From Chitinophaga sp. CB10 (GTDB taxonomy: Bacteria; Bacteroidota; Bacteroidia; Chitinophagales; Chitinophagaceae): DNA of 64,000 nt. Shown here piece after piece: positions 1 to 8,766 of the stretch. The notes beneath the pieces are model-generated. The model was given only the letters and a program-made list of their open reading frames with translations, searched no databases and was not told the origin of the DNA. The stretch covers positions 496,001 through 560,000 of the forward strand of contig MLAV02000001.1 in NCBI GenBank assembly GCA_001870995.2. Reading direction: 5' to 3'. The translations under genes and the position numbers were made by a program. Every line of letters starts with the position of its first letter. The stretch's first letter is position 1.

Positions 1-375
1 CAGGGTGAGTACCTTCCCTTCCCGGGCGCGGTACTGCGGATAGTTATCGTGCGAAGCCAGCAGGTTAAAGGAAAACGGTTTTGTGCCGCCATCCTGGTGG
101 CAGTTGGTACAGCTCATCAGGTTGCCGGTATAATGCCCTGCACTGCCTTTGGGGCCTATGTATCTGGCCGTGTTCATCATGAGCTCCCGGCCGTATTGCA
201 CGAGCTCTCCGAACTTATCGTTGGGAATATTTTTCAGATCGATGGTGACGGTGATCTCCTTCGGCGCTTCCGGCGCGGCATTGCTTGCCTTGCCTTCTAC
301 TTTGGAGCCGCAGGAAGTAGTAGCTGCGGCTACTCCCAAACCAAGCGCTCCTATCACAATAAAAAGTCTTTTCAT
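1..375 (-). CDS. SoxA/TsdA-like c-type cytochrome lipoprotein (partial, C-terminus outside window)
   Basis: The first 125 codons are present; the 3' part lies beyond base 1. The ATG at 375 gives a lipoprotein-type signal ending TTSC (Cys22). A heme motif CTNCH follows at residues 89-93, and the context (YGRELMMNTARYIGP before it, GGTKPF and YPQYRAREG after it) resembles the SoxA/thiosulfate dehydrogenase TsdA cytochrome group. These are periplasmic electron carriers or thiosulfate-oxidising enzymes; a second heme would be expected in the missing part. It lies 26 bp downstream of the arylsulfotransferase-like gene on the same strand, so it is probably the last visible gene of the SusCD operon. 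Family is fairly sure, substrate unknown. Confidence 0.75.
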   Translation of the reverse strand, partial: MKRLFIVIGALGLGVAAATTSCGSKVEGKASNAAPEAPKEITVTIDLKNIPNDKFGELVQYGRELMMNTARYIGPKGSAGHYTGNLMSCTNCHQDGGTKPFSFNLLASHDNYPQYRAREGKVLTL

Positions 376-401
376 CTGTACTGGTTTAGTGGCCGGCATG
401 A

Positions 402-1826
402 TTAATAGCCGGGCTGGTGGATAAATGGTTGTACCCTTTCCGCAGGAATAAAGCTGGCCCTGTAGGACGACATCCCCGTTTTCAGCAACCACAGGAAACG
501 CCCTTCCAGGTTGGTCAGCAGCACGGAGTTGCGTTTAGTGGCGCAGGTCAGCAACGTGCTGTCCGTCAGCTGGTAGCTGCTGCCCATCCGCTCATTGTAA
601 AATTCCGGCGGTAATACCGTGTTGTTGACCAGCTTCGCCTGCTGCCCGTCAATGGCAAAGGTGAGCGTGCGGGATGTTTTCTTACTGACGCCGTTATCGA
701 AAAAGGTTAAATAATCCCGCTGATCGAAATGTATCCCGTGCGCCTGGTCAAAATATGCGCTGTCCGGAAGCGGGAAGGTACCGTTCTTTCCCAGCGTCCA
801 TAAGCGTTTGCCGGTTTTGCTGTCTATTTTCCAGATCTGCCCGTTGTTGTAAAAAGATACCAGGTAATTCCCGTCTTTATCGATCGCAACACAATTGGCA
901 TGCATCCAGTCCGCCTTTTCTTGCAGGATATTTTTTTCCTGCAGGGGATTCAGCTCGTCAAACACGGTCCATTTCCAGACCTTGCGGCCTTTCCTGTCCA
1001 GCACGAGGATGCCGTCCCCTTTGATGGTATCCGCTTTTTTGCCGCCGATGCTGCTTAGGTCCATCACCCGCTCCTCCACGCAGAGGGTGAGGAGATGCCC
1101 TTTGTCTTCCAGGATTTCGTGGTGGATGGTTTGCTGAAAATCCCCCATCCCTTTTTTAAGGTACAGGAGCGTATCGCCCGTGAGCGATACTTCCAGGATC
1201 TGATCCCCGTAGCTGGTTTCATAGCCGGCGCCACCCAGCAGGCCCAGCACTGTATTGTTGTTTGTAAACCGCGCTACCTTATAGCCGGCATTGTGTACGG
1301 CGTGGTACCATACGATGTTGCCGCGCGCGTTGACCAAGCATACATACCCGGGGTCCTCCCGCTGGGTAAGCAGGACGTAGCCTTTCGCAAAATTAGCCGG
1401 CAGCGCGCTGCTATCGGGGCAGACTATACGAAAAATATCCTTCATCCAAACGGGCATATCGTTGGTGGTAAATTCATAAACCTTACCGGCCTTCAGGCGG
1501 CTGCCATGGCCGGTAAGGATCCTGTATTCATATTTCGTAGCTGCGTGCAGGTTAGTCAGCACCACCCGGTGCACCGTTTTGCCGGTGGAGAGTGGCGTGG
1601 TAGTAGTTTCCGTGGGATGCCCCTGCGGCCAGTATTCCACCGCTGCGTCCCGCTCCGCGCGGCAGGTAATTTTGATAGCGGCCTTTAACGCGTTCGCATC
1701 TACGGGCAACACCATGATCTCCTGTACATCGGTGCTGTAGGTACTGCAGGACGGTAGTGCCAGCAACAACAGGGCTGCCGCTAAGATCAGCGGCAGCCTG
1801 TTGCATATGTGATTCCATTTTATCAT
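402..1826 (-). CDS. arylsulfotransferase (ASST)-like lipoprotein
   Basis: 474 aa. Signal peptide with lipobox LPSC (Cys27), then a fibronectin-like N-terminal part and a beta-propeller-like body. The conserved His motifs TIHHEIL, DWMHANC and QAHGIHF fit the bacterial arylsulfate sulfotransferase family, which moves sulfate between phenolic compounds through a sulfo-histidine. The sequence predicts an outer-membrane or periplasmic lipoprotein. A longer frame opens with GTG at 1877 and would overlap the susD stop; I prefer the ATG at 1826 because the signal peptide starts there. Third gene of the SusC-SusD operon. In Bacteroidota many proteins of this fold have no proven sulfotransferase activity, so the function is a family assignment only. 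Confidence 0.75.
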   Translation of the reverse strand: MIKWNHICNRLPLILAAALLLLALPSCSTYSTDVQEIMVLPVDANALKAAIKITCRAERDAAVEYWPQGHPTETTTTPLSTGKTVHRVVLTNLHAATKYEYRILTGHGSRLKAGKVYEFTTNDMPVWMKDIFRIVCPDSSALPANFAKGYVLLTQREDPGYVCLVNARGNIVWYHAVHNAGYKVARFTNNNTVLGLLGGAGYETSYGDQILEVSLTGDTLLYLKKGMGDFQQTIHHEILEDKGHLLTLCVEERVMDLSSIGGKKADTIKGDGILVLDRKGRKVWKWTVFDELNPLQEKNILQEKADWMHANCVAIDKDGNYLVSFYNNGQIWKIDSKTGKRLWTLGKNGTFPLPDSAYFDQAHGIHFDQRDYLTFFDNGVSKKTSRTLTFAIDGQQAKLVNNTVLPPEFYNERMGSSYQLTDSTLLTCATKRNSVLLTNLEGRFLWLLKTGMSSYRASFIPAERVQPFIHQPGY

Positions 1827-1860
1827 CGGCAAAGTGGATGTTCCGGGAAAAATACTGTTT

Positions 1861-3390
1861 TTACTGGCGTCTGTCACCGTTGCTGAGTTTTTTATTGATA
1901 TCCGTTTGCGCCTGCGGGTAAGAGAAGTACTTATCCCTCGGCATCTGGATGGTAGGCGTGAGCTTGGCCGCTTTCAGGTAAGTATTCACCACGGTTTCAT
2001 ATTTACCCATGCGGATCAGGTCCTGCCGGCGTTTGCACTCGAAGAAGAACTCCCAGCCGCGTTCCTGCAAAATAGCATCCCGCAGGGTTTCGCGGGTAAA
2101 CGTGCCGGCCGCTCCCAGGAGAGGCGCTTTGGCGCGGGCTTTTACGCGGTTGATCAGGTCCACCGCTTCCTGGGTAGGCCCGGAGATTTCGTTGATGATT
2201 TCCGCGCGGCTCAGCAGGATGTCCGCATAACGCAGGATGGGAAACACGTGCCCGTCGTAATAGGTAGTGGACCCGTTCGGATCGGCGAACTTCTTGGTCG
2301 CCACGTCCGGCATGTAATACTCTCCCGCAGGCGGGTTGGTAGCTCCCGGAGGCGCCTGTTTGTAATGCAGTCCGTCCGATCCCTGGTAGTCGTAATAAAA
2401 CAGCTGCTTGCGTTCATCGGCAGCGTTGAAGGTATTCCAGAAGTACCAGGTCACGGCAAAATACTGCCAGCGGTCCGTTACCGTCGGGTGGTTCAGTGGG
2501 CCGAAGTGGTTGAGTATTTCCACGGCATCCGTCAGCGGGTCCGCCAGGGCGGAAAAGATGCTTTCTTGGTTCCACTTATTCTTTTCCGCAAAGAGGCCGG
2601 CATAGGAAGGGTAGAGGTCATAGCCCAGGCCCATTACCTGCTGGGTCAGCGGCAGCGCTTTCTCCCACTGGTGTTCGCGCATATAGAGCTTCGTCAGCAG
2701 GGAGAGTGCGGCGCCTTTGGTAGCGCGGCCTATATCATTCGTGCTGTACACGGCGTTGCCCACGTAATTCACGGGCAGGTTGGCCGCAGCAAATTCCAGG
2801 TCTTTCACGATCAGCTGGTTCACCTGCTCCACCGGCGAAGGCGGCAGCTGGTCAAAGTAAGTGGGATTGTCCTGGTTTTGCGCCACGGTGGAATCAGTCA
2901 CCAGGATCACGGGGCCAAAGGCATCCGTGAGGTCCACATAGCCCAGCGCGCGGAGGAAGCGCAGCTCTGCGAGGAACTGTGTCTTTTGCGCTTCCGTGAG
3001 GTTGGTCATCCGCGAGATGTTATAGATCGCGATGTTGGCATCCGTTACCAGCTTGTACTGGTGCTGCCAGGCAAAGGCCAGGTAGGTATTGGCCGGCGCC
3101 CACTGGCATTCGGACATCAGGCCCACATCTCCGCCGGAGCTGGCATGCCCGATGTCGGTCGTGAGGTCGGAAATAGTTACCTGGAAACCGGCGTAATACA
3201 TCCAGGCATCGGAGCGGCCGCTCGGCTGCTTCAAGCGGGAGTACACCCCGTTCACGGCGGCTTTGGCATCGCTCAGGGTCAAAAAAGCATTGCTGCCTGT
3301 AAGAAAGCTGTAGACTTTCGGGTCCTGCAGTTTGCTGCAGGATGCGGCCCCCAGCATCAATGCAGCCAATGCGATATATCTGAATTTCAT
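1861..3390 (-). CDS. SusD/RagB family nutrient-binding lipoprotein
   Basis: 509 aa. Lipobox GAASC places the lipidated Cys at residue 18. The rest is the helical TPR-like SusD fold, with the usual C-terminal motif ERGWEFFFECKRRQDLIRMG. SusD lipoproteins sit on the cell surface and form a lid on the SusC channel, capturing glycans, peptides or other large nutrients. The gene starts 19 bp downstream of susC and is surely co-transcribed. No glycoside hydrolase, peptidase or lyase is in the operon, so the ligand cannot be read from context; the arylsulfotransferase-like gene downstream hints at a non-glycan or aromatic/sulfated ligand. Confidence 0.95.
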   Translation of the reverse strand: MKFRYIALAALMLGAASCSKLQDPKVYSFLTGSNAFLTLSDAKAAVNGVYSRLKQPSGRSDAWMYYAGFQVTISDLTTDIGHASSGGDVGLMSECQWAPANTYLAFAWQHQYKLVTDANIAIYNISRMTNLTEAQKTQFLAELRFLRALGYVDLTDAFGPVILVTDSTVAQNQDNPTYFDQLPPSPVEQVNQLIVKDLEFAAANLPVNYVGNAVYSTNDIGRATKGAALSLLTKLYMREHQWEKALPLTQQVMGLGYDLYPSYAGLFAEKNKWNQESIFSALADPLTDAVEILNHFGPLNHPTVTDRWQYFAVTWYFWNTFNAADERKQLFYYDYQGSDGLHYKQAPPGATNPPAGEYYMPDVATKKFADPNGSTTYYDGHVFPILRYADILLSRAEIINEISGPTQEAVDLINRVKARAKAPLLGAAGTFTRETLRDAILQERGWEFFFECKRRQDLIRMGKYETVVNTYLKAAKLTPTIQMPRDKYFSYPQAQTDINKKLSNGDRRQ

Positions 3391-3409
3391 TTCTCTAAAG
3401 ATTACAGGT

Positions 3410-6400
3410 TTAAAAATTCGCTTTCAGGCCAATCGTATAAGTACGGTAAGCAGGGAAGGCGGTATAGTCCAAACCAGAGCTGAGGTTGGCCGTAGCTCCG
3501 CTGCTGTTCATATTGCTGTTCACTTCCGGATCGCTGCCGGTGTAGCCGGTGATGGTGAAGAGGTTCTGTACGGAGCCATAGATCCGCAGGCCCTGCAGGG
3601 CTTTGAGGAAGGTTTTGGACACCGGCAGGTTGTAACCCAGGGTCACCATTTTTACCCGGAGGTAAGAGGCATTTTCTACAAAGCGGGAGTTCATCAGGCC
3701 GCCGTAGCCAATGGCATAACCATCCCGCGGGATGTCCGTTTGCTCGTTCGTGGTAGTCCAGCGGTTAAGCGCGGCAGTACCCGGGCCTGATTCCAGCACC
3801 AGCGCCGTAGCGTTGTAGAGGCTGTAGTCCAGCGCTCCCTGCAGGAAGATGTTCAGGTCGAAATTGCCGAAGCGGAAATCGTTGTTCAACCCATAGATGT
3901 AATGCGGGTTTGCATGGCCGAGGTAGGTGCGGTCGTTCGCATCGATCTTTCCATCCGGTTTACCATCCGGGCCGCTGATATCCCTGAATTTAGGATCACC
4001 CGGTTTGGAGTTCGGTTGTGCGGAATGATCTTCCCCGGTTTTGATAACGCCATCGTACACGTAGCCATAGAAGGTGCTGAGCTCCTGGCCCGGCGCGAGT
4101 TTGGTGAAGTCCATACCGCGGCCGCCATACAGGTTAGCCGTTTGCGTGATGATGTAAGGCTGTCCGCCCAGGTTGATGACTTTCTGTTTATTGTAGGCAA
4201 TGTTGAAAGTCGTATTCCAGGTAAAGTTTTTCCGGTTGATGTTTTCTGTATTGATCGCCAGTTCCACGCCCTGGTTTTGCAATTCGCCGGTATTCACGGT
4301 GATGGTCTGGAAACCGTTCCAGTCGCCGATCGGCAGGTCGTAGATCAGGTCTTTGGTGGTCTTCTTATAGTAGTCGATCGTTACGTTCAGCTTATCCCTG
4401 AAGAAACCCATATCCAGCCCGAGGTCCACCTGCGCGAGGGATTCCCATTGCAGGTTGGGGTTCGGCAAACGGGTGGCCACCACGCCGCCGTAGCTGTCGC
4501 TGCCCTCCCCGAGGGATACGTTCGTAGGGCCAAAGGTGGACATGTAGATATAGCTGCCGATGCGGTCATTGCCCGTTTTACCATAGCCGCCGCGTACTTT
4601 CAGGTTGGAGAATACGTGCAGGTTTTTGATAAACTCCTCATCGGAAGCTCTCCAGGCGAGGGAGAAGGAGGGGAAGTAACCAAAGCGGTTGTTGCTACCG
4701 AACGCCTGGGAACCATCGCGGCGGAAGGTGGCCGTCAGCAGGTATTTATCCATCAGCGTGTAGTTCAGACGGCCGTAGGCGGAGGCCAGTTTGTTCGGGA
4801 TTTTCTGACTGGTGCTTTGGATTCTTTCCGTACCTGCTTCGAGGTTGTTGTACAGGTAGGCGTCCGTACTGAAGTTCTGTACCAGGCTGTAATGGCGCTG
4901 GCCCAGGTCCGACTGGTAGGAGGCGCCCAGCACCAGGTTTACTGCATGGATTTTGTTGAAAGTCCTGCGCCAGGTGAAGTAACCTTCTATCAGCTGCCGG
5001 GAGGTTTGCGCGTCCAGCAGGCTGGCCTTGCCTCTTACTTTCTCGCCGTCTACGAGGTCCCGCGGGAGGTAGGTGCCTTCTTTGGTGTTGAGCCTTTCCG
5101 TACCGCCGTTTACCCGGAAGTTGAGCCCGTCCATAATTTCGTAATCCAGGTAGGCATTGAGGTTTACCTTGTCCTCGAAGCGGTCGTTGGTAGGCGCCAT
5201 GAGCCATGCCAGTGGGTTGTCCTTACCACGGTAACGGGCATACGAACCATCCTCGTTGTACACCGGTATGGCTGGGGAGGCGGTGAGCACGCCGTACATC
5301 ACGTTGCTGGGAACGATGTTGCCGTCGTAGGTTTTAAAATTCGTATAGGCGTGGGAGAGGTACACGTTGGCGCCGGCTTTAAACCGTTTGGAAACCTGCT
5401 TATCGTAGTTGACGCGGGCAGAGTAGCGGCTATAGCTGGTGTTTTTCAGCGCCCCGTCCTGCTGGAAGTAGTTGCCTGACATGGCGATGCGGTCCGTGGC
5501 GTTGCCGCTGGTGATGCTCAGGTTATGGCTTTGCACGAGGCCCGGGCGGGTGGCGAGCTTGAACCAGTCGTTATCGCGGCCGCTGGCCAGGTCGGCAGCG
5601 GTGTAATAATCCGGCTGGCCTTTTTCGTTGGCTTTCGCGTTGGTGACCTTCATATTATCCAGGCCGTTCATTTTATCATATTCCTTGATGATGCGTTGGG
5701 AACCCACGTAGCCGTCGTAGGTGACGGCGGTTCTGCCGTTCTTGCCGCGTTTGGTGGTGATCATAATGATCCCGTTTGCGCCGCGGGCGCCGTAGATGGC
5801 GGCGGAAGAGGCATCTTTGAGGATCTGTATGTCTTCGATATCGTTCGGGTTGATGTCCTTACCGGTTTCGGTGATAAACCCATCCACGACGTACAGCGGT
5901 TCGTTGGTGGATTTGATGGAGTTGCCGCCGCGCACGCGCACAGCGGTAGTGCCGCCGGGCGCGGAGTTGGTTTGGCTCACCTGCACGCCGGCAGCGCGGC
6001 CCTGGATGGCCTGTGCCGCGTTGCTCGTCACCCCGCCGATGTTCATCTGGTCGCTGTTGATGGAGCTGACAGCGCCGGTGAGGTCTTTCTTTTTAGCGGT
6101 ACCGTAACCGATCACGATCACGTCCGAGAGGTGGGAGACATCGCTTTCCAGCACCACTTTCAGCCTGGTATTTTTCCCGTCGAACTTTATCACGGTCGCT
6201 TTGAACCCTACCATGGAAAATTCCAGGGTTTCGCCTTCGTTGGCGCGGATGGTGAAGGAGCCGTCCGGCTGGGAGATAGCGCCTGTTTTACTGCCTTTAA
6301 CGGTAATGGTTACACCGGGCATAGGCTCTCCCTTGTCGTTGGTGACGATCCCATGCACTTCCACGGGCGGGGGCATGATGGCCTCCGTTGCGGTGAGCGG

Positions 6401-6760
6401 TTTGTTTTTGACGATGATGGCCCCGTTCTCGATAGACCAGGTAAGTGGTTGATTGCGGAGTAACAGGTTGAGCGCCGTGGTAACAGGCACATTGTTCACT
6501 ACCAGGGAGGCTTTACTGCTTTTTTCCAGGAGGTTTTCATCCGCGAGGATGTTGAGTCCTGTCTGTTTGCTGATCTCCCTGAATACATCTTTGGTGGAGG
6601 CGTCCCGGAAGGCCATGCTCACGACCTGGTCCTGTGTGCTGGCGCCTGCCTTCATCCCCGTAGCCAGGCAAAGCAGCGCCAGTAGCTGGCCGGCCTTCAG
6701 ATTTTTGGTTGTACGCCGGTCTTTTGCGGGCCGGGTGCAGGCAATAGTACTTAATTGCAT
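3410..6760 (-). CDS. SusC/RagA family TonB-dependent outer-membrane transporter with STN domain
   Basis: 1116 aa. After the signal region come an STN domain (about residues 48-118), a carboxypeptidase-D-like regulatory domain (about 132-212), a plug domain (about 222-345, with the SusC motif GAVSSINSDQMN and YVVDGFITE) and a 22-strand beta barrel ending in an aromatic residue (LKANF). It imports large ligands in a TonB-dependent way together with SusD. The STN domain normally passes a ligand signal to a periplasmic FecR, which matches the FecR and ECF sigma genes just upstream. The ATG at 6760 follows a 90-bp gap from fecR. Ligand unknown. Confidence 0.95.
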   Translation of the reverse strand: MQLSTIACTRPAKDRRTTKNLKAGQLLALLCLATGMKAGASTQDQVVSMAFRDASTKDVFREISKQTGLNILADENLLEKSSKASLVVNNVPVTTALNLLLRNQPLTWSIENGAIIVKNKPLTATEAIMPPPVEVHGIVTNDKGEPMPGVTITVKGSKTGAISQPDGSFTIRANEGETLEFSMVGFKATVIKFDGKNTRLKVVLESDVSHLSDVIVIGYGTAKKKDLTGAVSSINSDQMNIGGVTSNAAQAIQGRAAGVQVSQTNSAPGGTTAVRVRGGNSIKSTNEPLYVVDGFITETGKDINPNDIEDIQILKDASSAAIYGARGANGIIMITTKRGKNGRTAVTYDGYVGSQRIIKEYDKMNGLDNMKVTNAKANEKGQPDYYTAADLASGRDNDWFKLATRPGLVQSHNLSITSGNATDRIAMSGNYFQQDGALKNTSYSRYSARVNYDKQVSKRFKAGANVYLSHAYTNFKTYDGNIVPSNVMYGVLTASPAIPVYNEDGSYARYRGKDNPLAWLMAPTNDRFEDKVNLNAYLDYEIMDGLNFRVNGGTERLNTKEGTYLPRDLVDGEKVRGKASLLDAQTSRQLIEGYFTWRRTFNKIHAVNLVLGASYQSDLGQRHYSLVQNFSTDAYLYNNLEAGTERIQSTSQKIPNKLASAYGRLNYTLMDKYLLTATFRRDGSQAFGSNNRFGYFPSFSLAWRASDEEFIKNLHVFSNLKVRGGYGKTGNDRIGSYIYMSTFGPTNVSLGEGSDSYGGVVATRLPNPNLQWESLAQVDLGLDMGFFRDKLNVTIDYYKKTTKDLIYDLPIGDWNGFQTITVNTGELQNQGVELAINTENINRKNFTWNTTFNIAYNKQKVINLGGQPYIITQTANLYGGRGMDFTKLAPGQELSTFYGYVYDGVIKTGEDHSAQPNSKPGDPKFRDISGPDGKPDGKIDANDRTYLGHANPHYIYGLNNDFRFGNFDLNIFLQGALDYSLYNATALVLESGPGTAALNRWTTTNEQTDIPRDGYAIGYGGLMNSRFVENASYLRVKMVTLGYNLPVSKTFLKALQGLRIYGSVQNLFTITGYTGSDPEVNSNMNSSGATANLSSGLDYTAFPAYRTYTIGLKANF

Positions 6761-6828
6761 ACTTCTGCGAATTTTGATTTAGATATGTGGTTAGGTTGCG
6801 ATGCAGTTAGCTGTTTTGGCTGATATGA

Positions 6829-6863
6829 CTATGTATGTTGCGTTCTCTCTCTATGTATGTTGC
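6829..6863 (-). repeat. 13-bp direct repeat containing the fecR stop codon, period 22 bp
   Basis: The last bases of fecR including the TAG stop (minus strand GCAACATACATAG, 6851-6863) recur exactly at 6829-6841, 9 bp beyond the stop. It is the shortest of four gene-end duplications in this window. Confidence 0.8.
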
Positions 6864-8029
6864 ACGATCAGTTTGTTTCCTTCGAGCGTAAATGAGATAT
6901 CGTTTGCATCCAGCATGCGCAGCACGCTCTTCAGGGAGCTGTTGCGGTTGATGATGCCAAAGAACCTGCGGTTGTTTATTTTGCCTTCGTAAATAACTTC
7001 TACATTGTACCACCGGGCAAATTGCTCCAGTACTTCCGTCAGCGGCGTATTTTCAAACTGGAAGAATCCGTCTTTCCAGGCGGTTATGCTGCTGAGGTGT
7101 ACATGCGTTTGTTTGCGCTGCACGCCGTTGGCATCCGCCTGGGATTGCTCGCCGGGGGCCAGCAGCAGGGAGCCGGCGGCCGTGTTGACTTTCACCGCTC
7201 CGCTGACCAGCGTGGTGTTAGTCGTAGCGGCGGCAGGGTAGGCGTTTACGTTAAGGCTGGTGCCCAGTACGTCGATGGATATACGGCCGGTGCTGATCCG
7301 GAATGCCTGGTTGGCATTGGCGGCCACCTCGAAATAGGCTTCCCCGGTAAGTTCCACCAATCGCTCCCTGCCCGGGAACGCGCTGGGGAAGCGGATGGAG
7401 GAAGCGGCGTTGAGCCATACCCTGGTGCCATCGGCGAGGGTGAGCGCATAGGTTTCCCCTGCGGCGGTGGCGAGGGTATTGTACACCGGCGGCTGATCGC
7501 CCCGGTCCTGGTAGGTGAGTACGCCGTTCTGGTTGCAGATGGCGCTGCCTCCCTGGCTGGCTGGCAATTGGTTGCCGGCGCTGTCCAGTACGATTTTTTC
7601 ACCATTTCCCAGGGTTAATACCGCTTTGTTTTTTCCGGGGGAAATATCATGTTCGTGCCGGGAGATGGTTCCGGCCAAAGGAGCGTTGCGTGCAGGGTGC
7701 AGCCATCGCGTTGCAGGTACCGCTATGGCAGCCAGTACGACGGCAGCCGCGAGGCAGCGTAGTTTCCGGTTTTTGTGCAGGGGCACAACGGTGGCAGGGG
7801 CTTGTATGTGAGTGAGCAGGGCCGCGCGGACCCTTTCCCCCGGCCCTGTTACGTCCCCTTCCGGGGAAGCCTGCTCAAAGGCCGCCTGTATTTCCGCCAG
7901 CAGCAGGCGGTCCGCCTCTGGCAAGCAGAGGTAGTCCAGCAGCTCTATCGCCTCATGCGGACTGCATTGGCGCTGTTGCCAGCGTTGCAGCAATAGTCGG
8001 TAATATTCATTGTTCTTTCCTGTCGGCAT
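6851..8029 (-). CDS. fecR: FecR family anti-sigma factor with DUF4974 domain
   Basis: 392 aa. An N-terminal cytoplasmic sigma-binding region (about 1-85) is followed by one membrane helix (CLAAAVVLAAIAVPATRWL, about 89-107), the periplasmic FecR domain (about 175-270, with LADGTRVWLNAASSIRFPS) and the C-terminal DUF4974/STN-like domain (about 310-390). It is expected to hold the ECF sigma factor inactive until the STN domain of the neighbouring SusC reports ligand. It sits between the sigma factor gene (53 bp upstream) and susC, the classic Bacteroidota arrangement. The gene symbol is used in the family sense. Its 3' end is partly duplicated just beyond the stop. Confidence 0.95.
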   Translation of the reverse strand: MPTGKNNEYYRLLLQRWQQRQCSPHEAIELLDYLCLPEADRLLLAEIQAAFEQASPEGDVTGPGERVRAALLTHIQAPATVVPLHKNRKLRCLAAAVVLAAIAVPATRWLHPARNAPLAGTISRHEHDISPGKNKAVLTLGNGEKIVLDSAGNQLPASQGGSAICNQNGVLTYQDRGDQPPVYNTLATAAGETYALTLADGTRVWLNAASSIRFPSAFPGRERLVELTGEAYFEVAANANQAFRISTGRISIDVLGTSLNVNAYPAAATTNTTLVSGAVKVNTAAGSLLLAPGEQSQADANGVQRKQTHVHLSSITAWKDGFFQFENTPLTEVLEQFARWYNVEVIYEGKINNRRFFGIINRNSSLKSVLRMLDANDISFTLEGNKLIVQHT

Positions 8030-8082
8030 ACTATTATACTATCCCGAAAATGCCCGGGAGGGTGGGTCCCTCCGGAAAAAAA

Positions 8083-8682
8083 TCAGGATTTTTTTTGGTT
8101 GATCAGTACCTCTGTCCAAAAAAGCAGGACCAGGGCGCCATCCGCATGCTCGTAAAAAAATGATTGAATGCTCTTCAAAGCCAGTACCATATGCTCTTTG
8201 ACGGTGTTTTTAGAAATGCCCAGCGTGGCGGCTACTTCCTCGTATGATTTGCTTTCTTCCCGGCAAAGCCTGAATACTTTTTGCCGTTGCGGCGGTAACA
8301 GGGCGATGGCCGTATGCAGCAGCCGCTCGTACTCTTTCCAGAGCAGGCGGGTATCCGCATCATCGGTTTGCCGGTGCAGCTCCTGCATCACCTGTGTGCG
8401 CAGGGCTTCGTCCGCCGCTATTTTCTTCATTAACTTGAATACATGATTTCTTGCGATCCGGTAAAGGTAGCCCCTGAAGGATTGGGCAGGATCTATCCGC
8501 TCCCTTACCTCCCAGATCTTTACAAATACTTCCTGTAAAGCATCTTCAGCAAGTTGGGGGACAGCGATAAAACGCAGGATATAATGGTACAGCGAAGGAT
8601 AATGTTGATGGTAAACAGCTAGAAAAGCTTCCTGGTTCCCCCGCCTCAGTTCCTGTAATAGAATAGCCTCATCATTGCTCAC
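8083..8682 (-). CDS. ECF RNA polymerase sigma-70 factor
   Basis: 199 aa from the GTG at 8682, which gives the usual Bacteroidota start MSNDEAILLQELRRG; an in-frame TTG at 8712 would add 10 residues. Region 2 is about residues 12-75 (LAEDALQEVFVKIWEVRERI) and region 4 about 115-170 (LPPQRQKVFRLCREESKSY then a helix-turn-helix with EEVAATLGISKNTVKEHM). It should direct transcription of the susCD operon and be held by the FecR protein encoded next. A short C-terminal tail after region 4 is hydrophobic (GALVLLFWTEVLI), which is common in this sigma subgroup. Divergent from the membrane protein gene at 8767. Confidence 0.93.
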   Translation of the reverse strand: MSNDEAILLQELRRGNQEAFLAVYHQHYPSLYHYILRFIAVPQLAEDALQEVFVKIWEVRERIDPAQSFRGYLYRIARNHVFKLMKKIAADEALRTQVMQELHRQTDDADTRLLWKEYERLLHTAIALLPPQRQKVFRLCREESKSYEEVAATLGISKNTVKEHMVLALKSIQSFFYEHADGALVLLFWTEVLINQKKS

Positions 8683-8766
8683 TGGATCACGATTTAATAC
8701 TAAAATAAACAATTGACAGAATATCCGGGCAATTTTTAAATATTATATTTATTTATTTTCGCACCC

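Noticed and set aside
1834..3483. 549-codon plus-strand frame over susD
   Set aside because: No domain or signal, and susD on the other strand is unambiguous.
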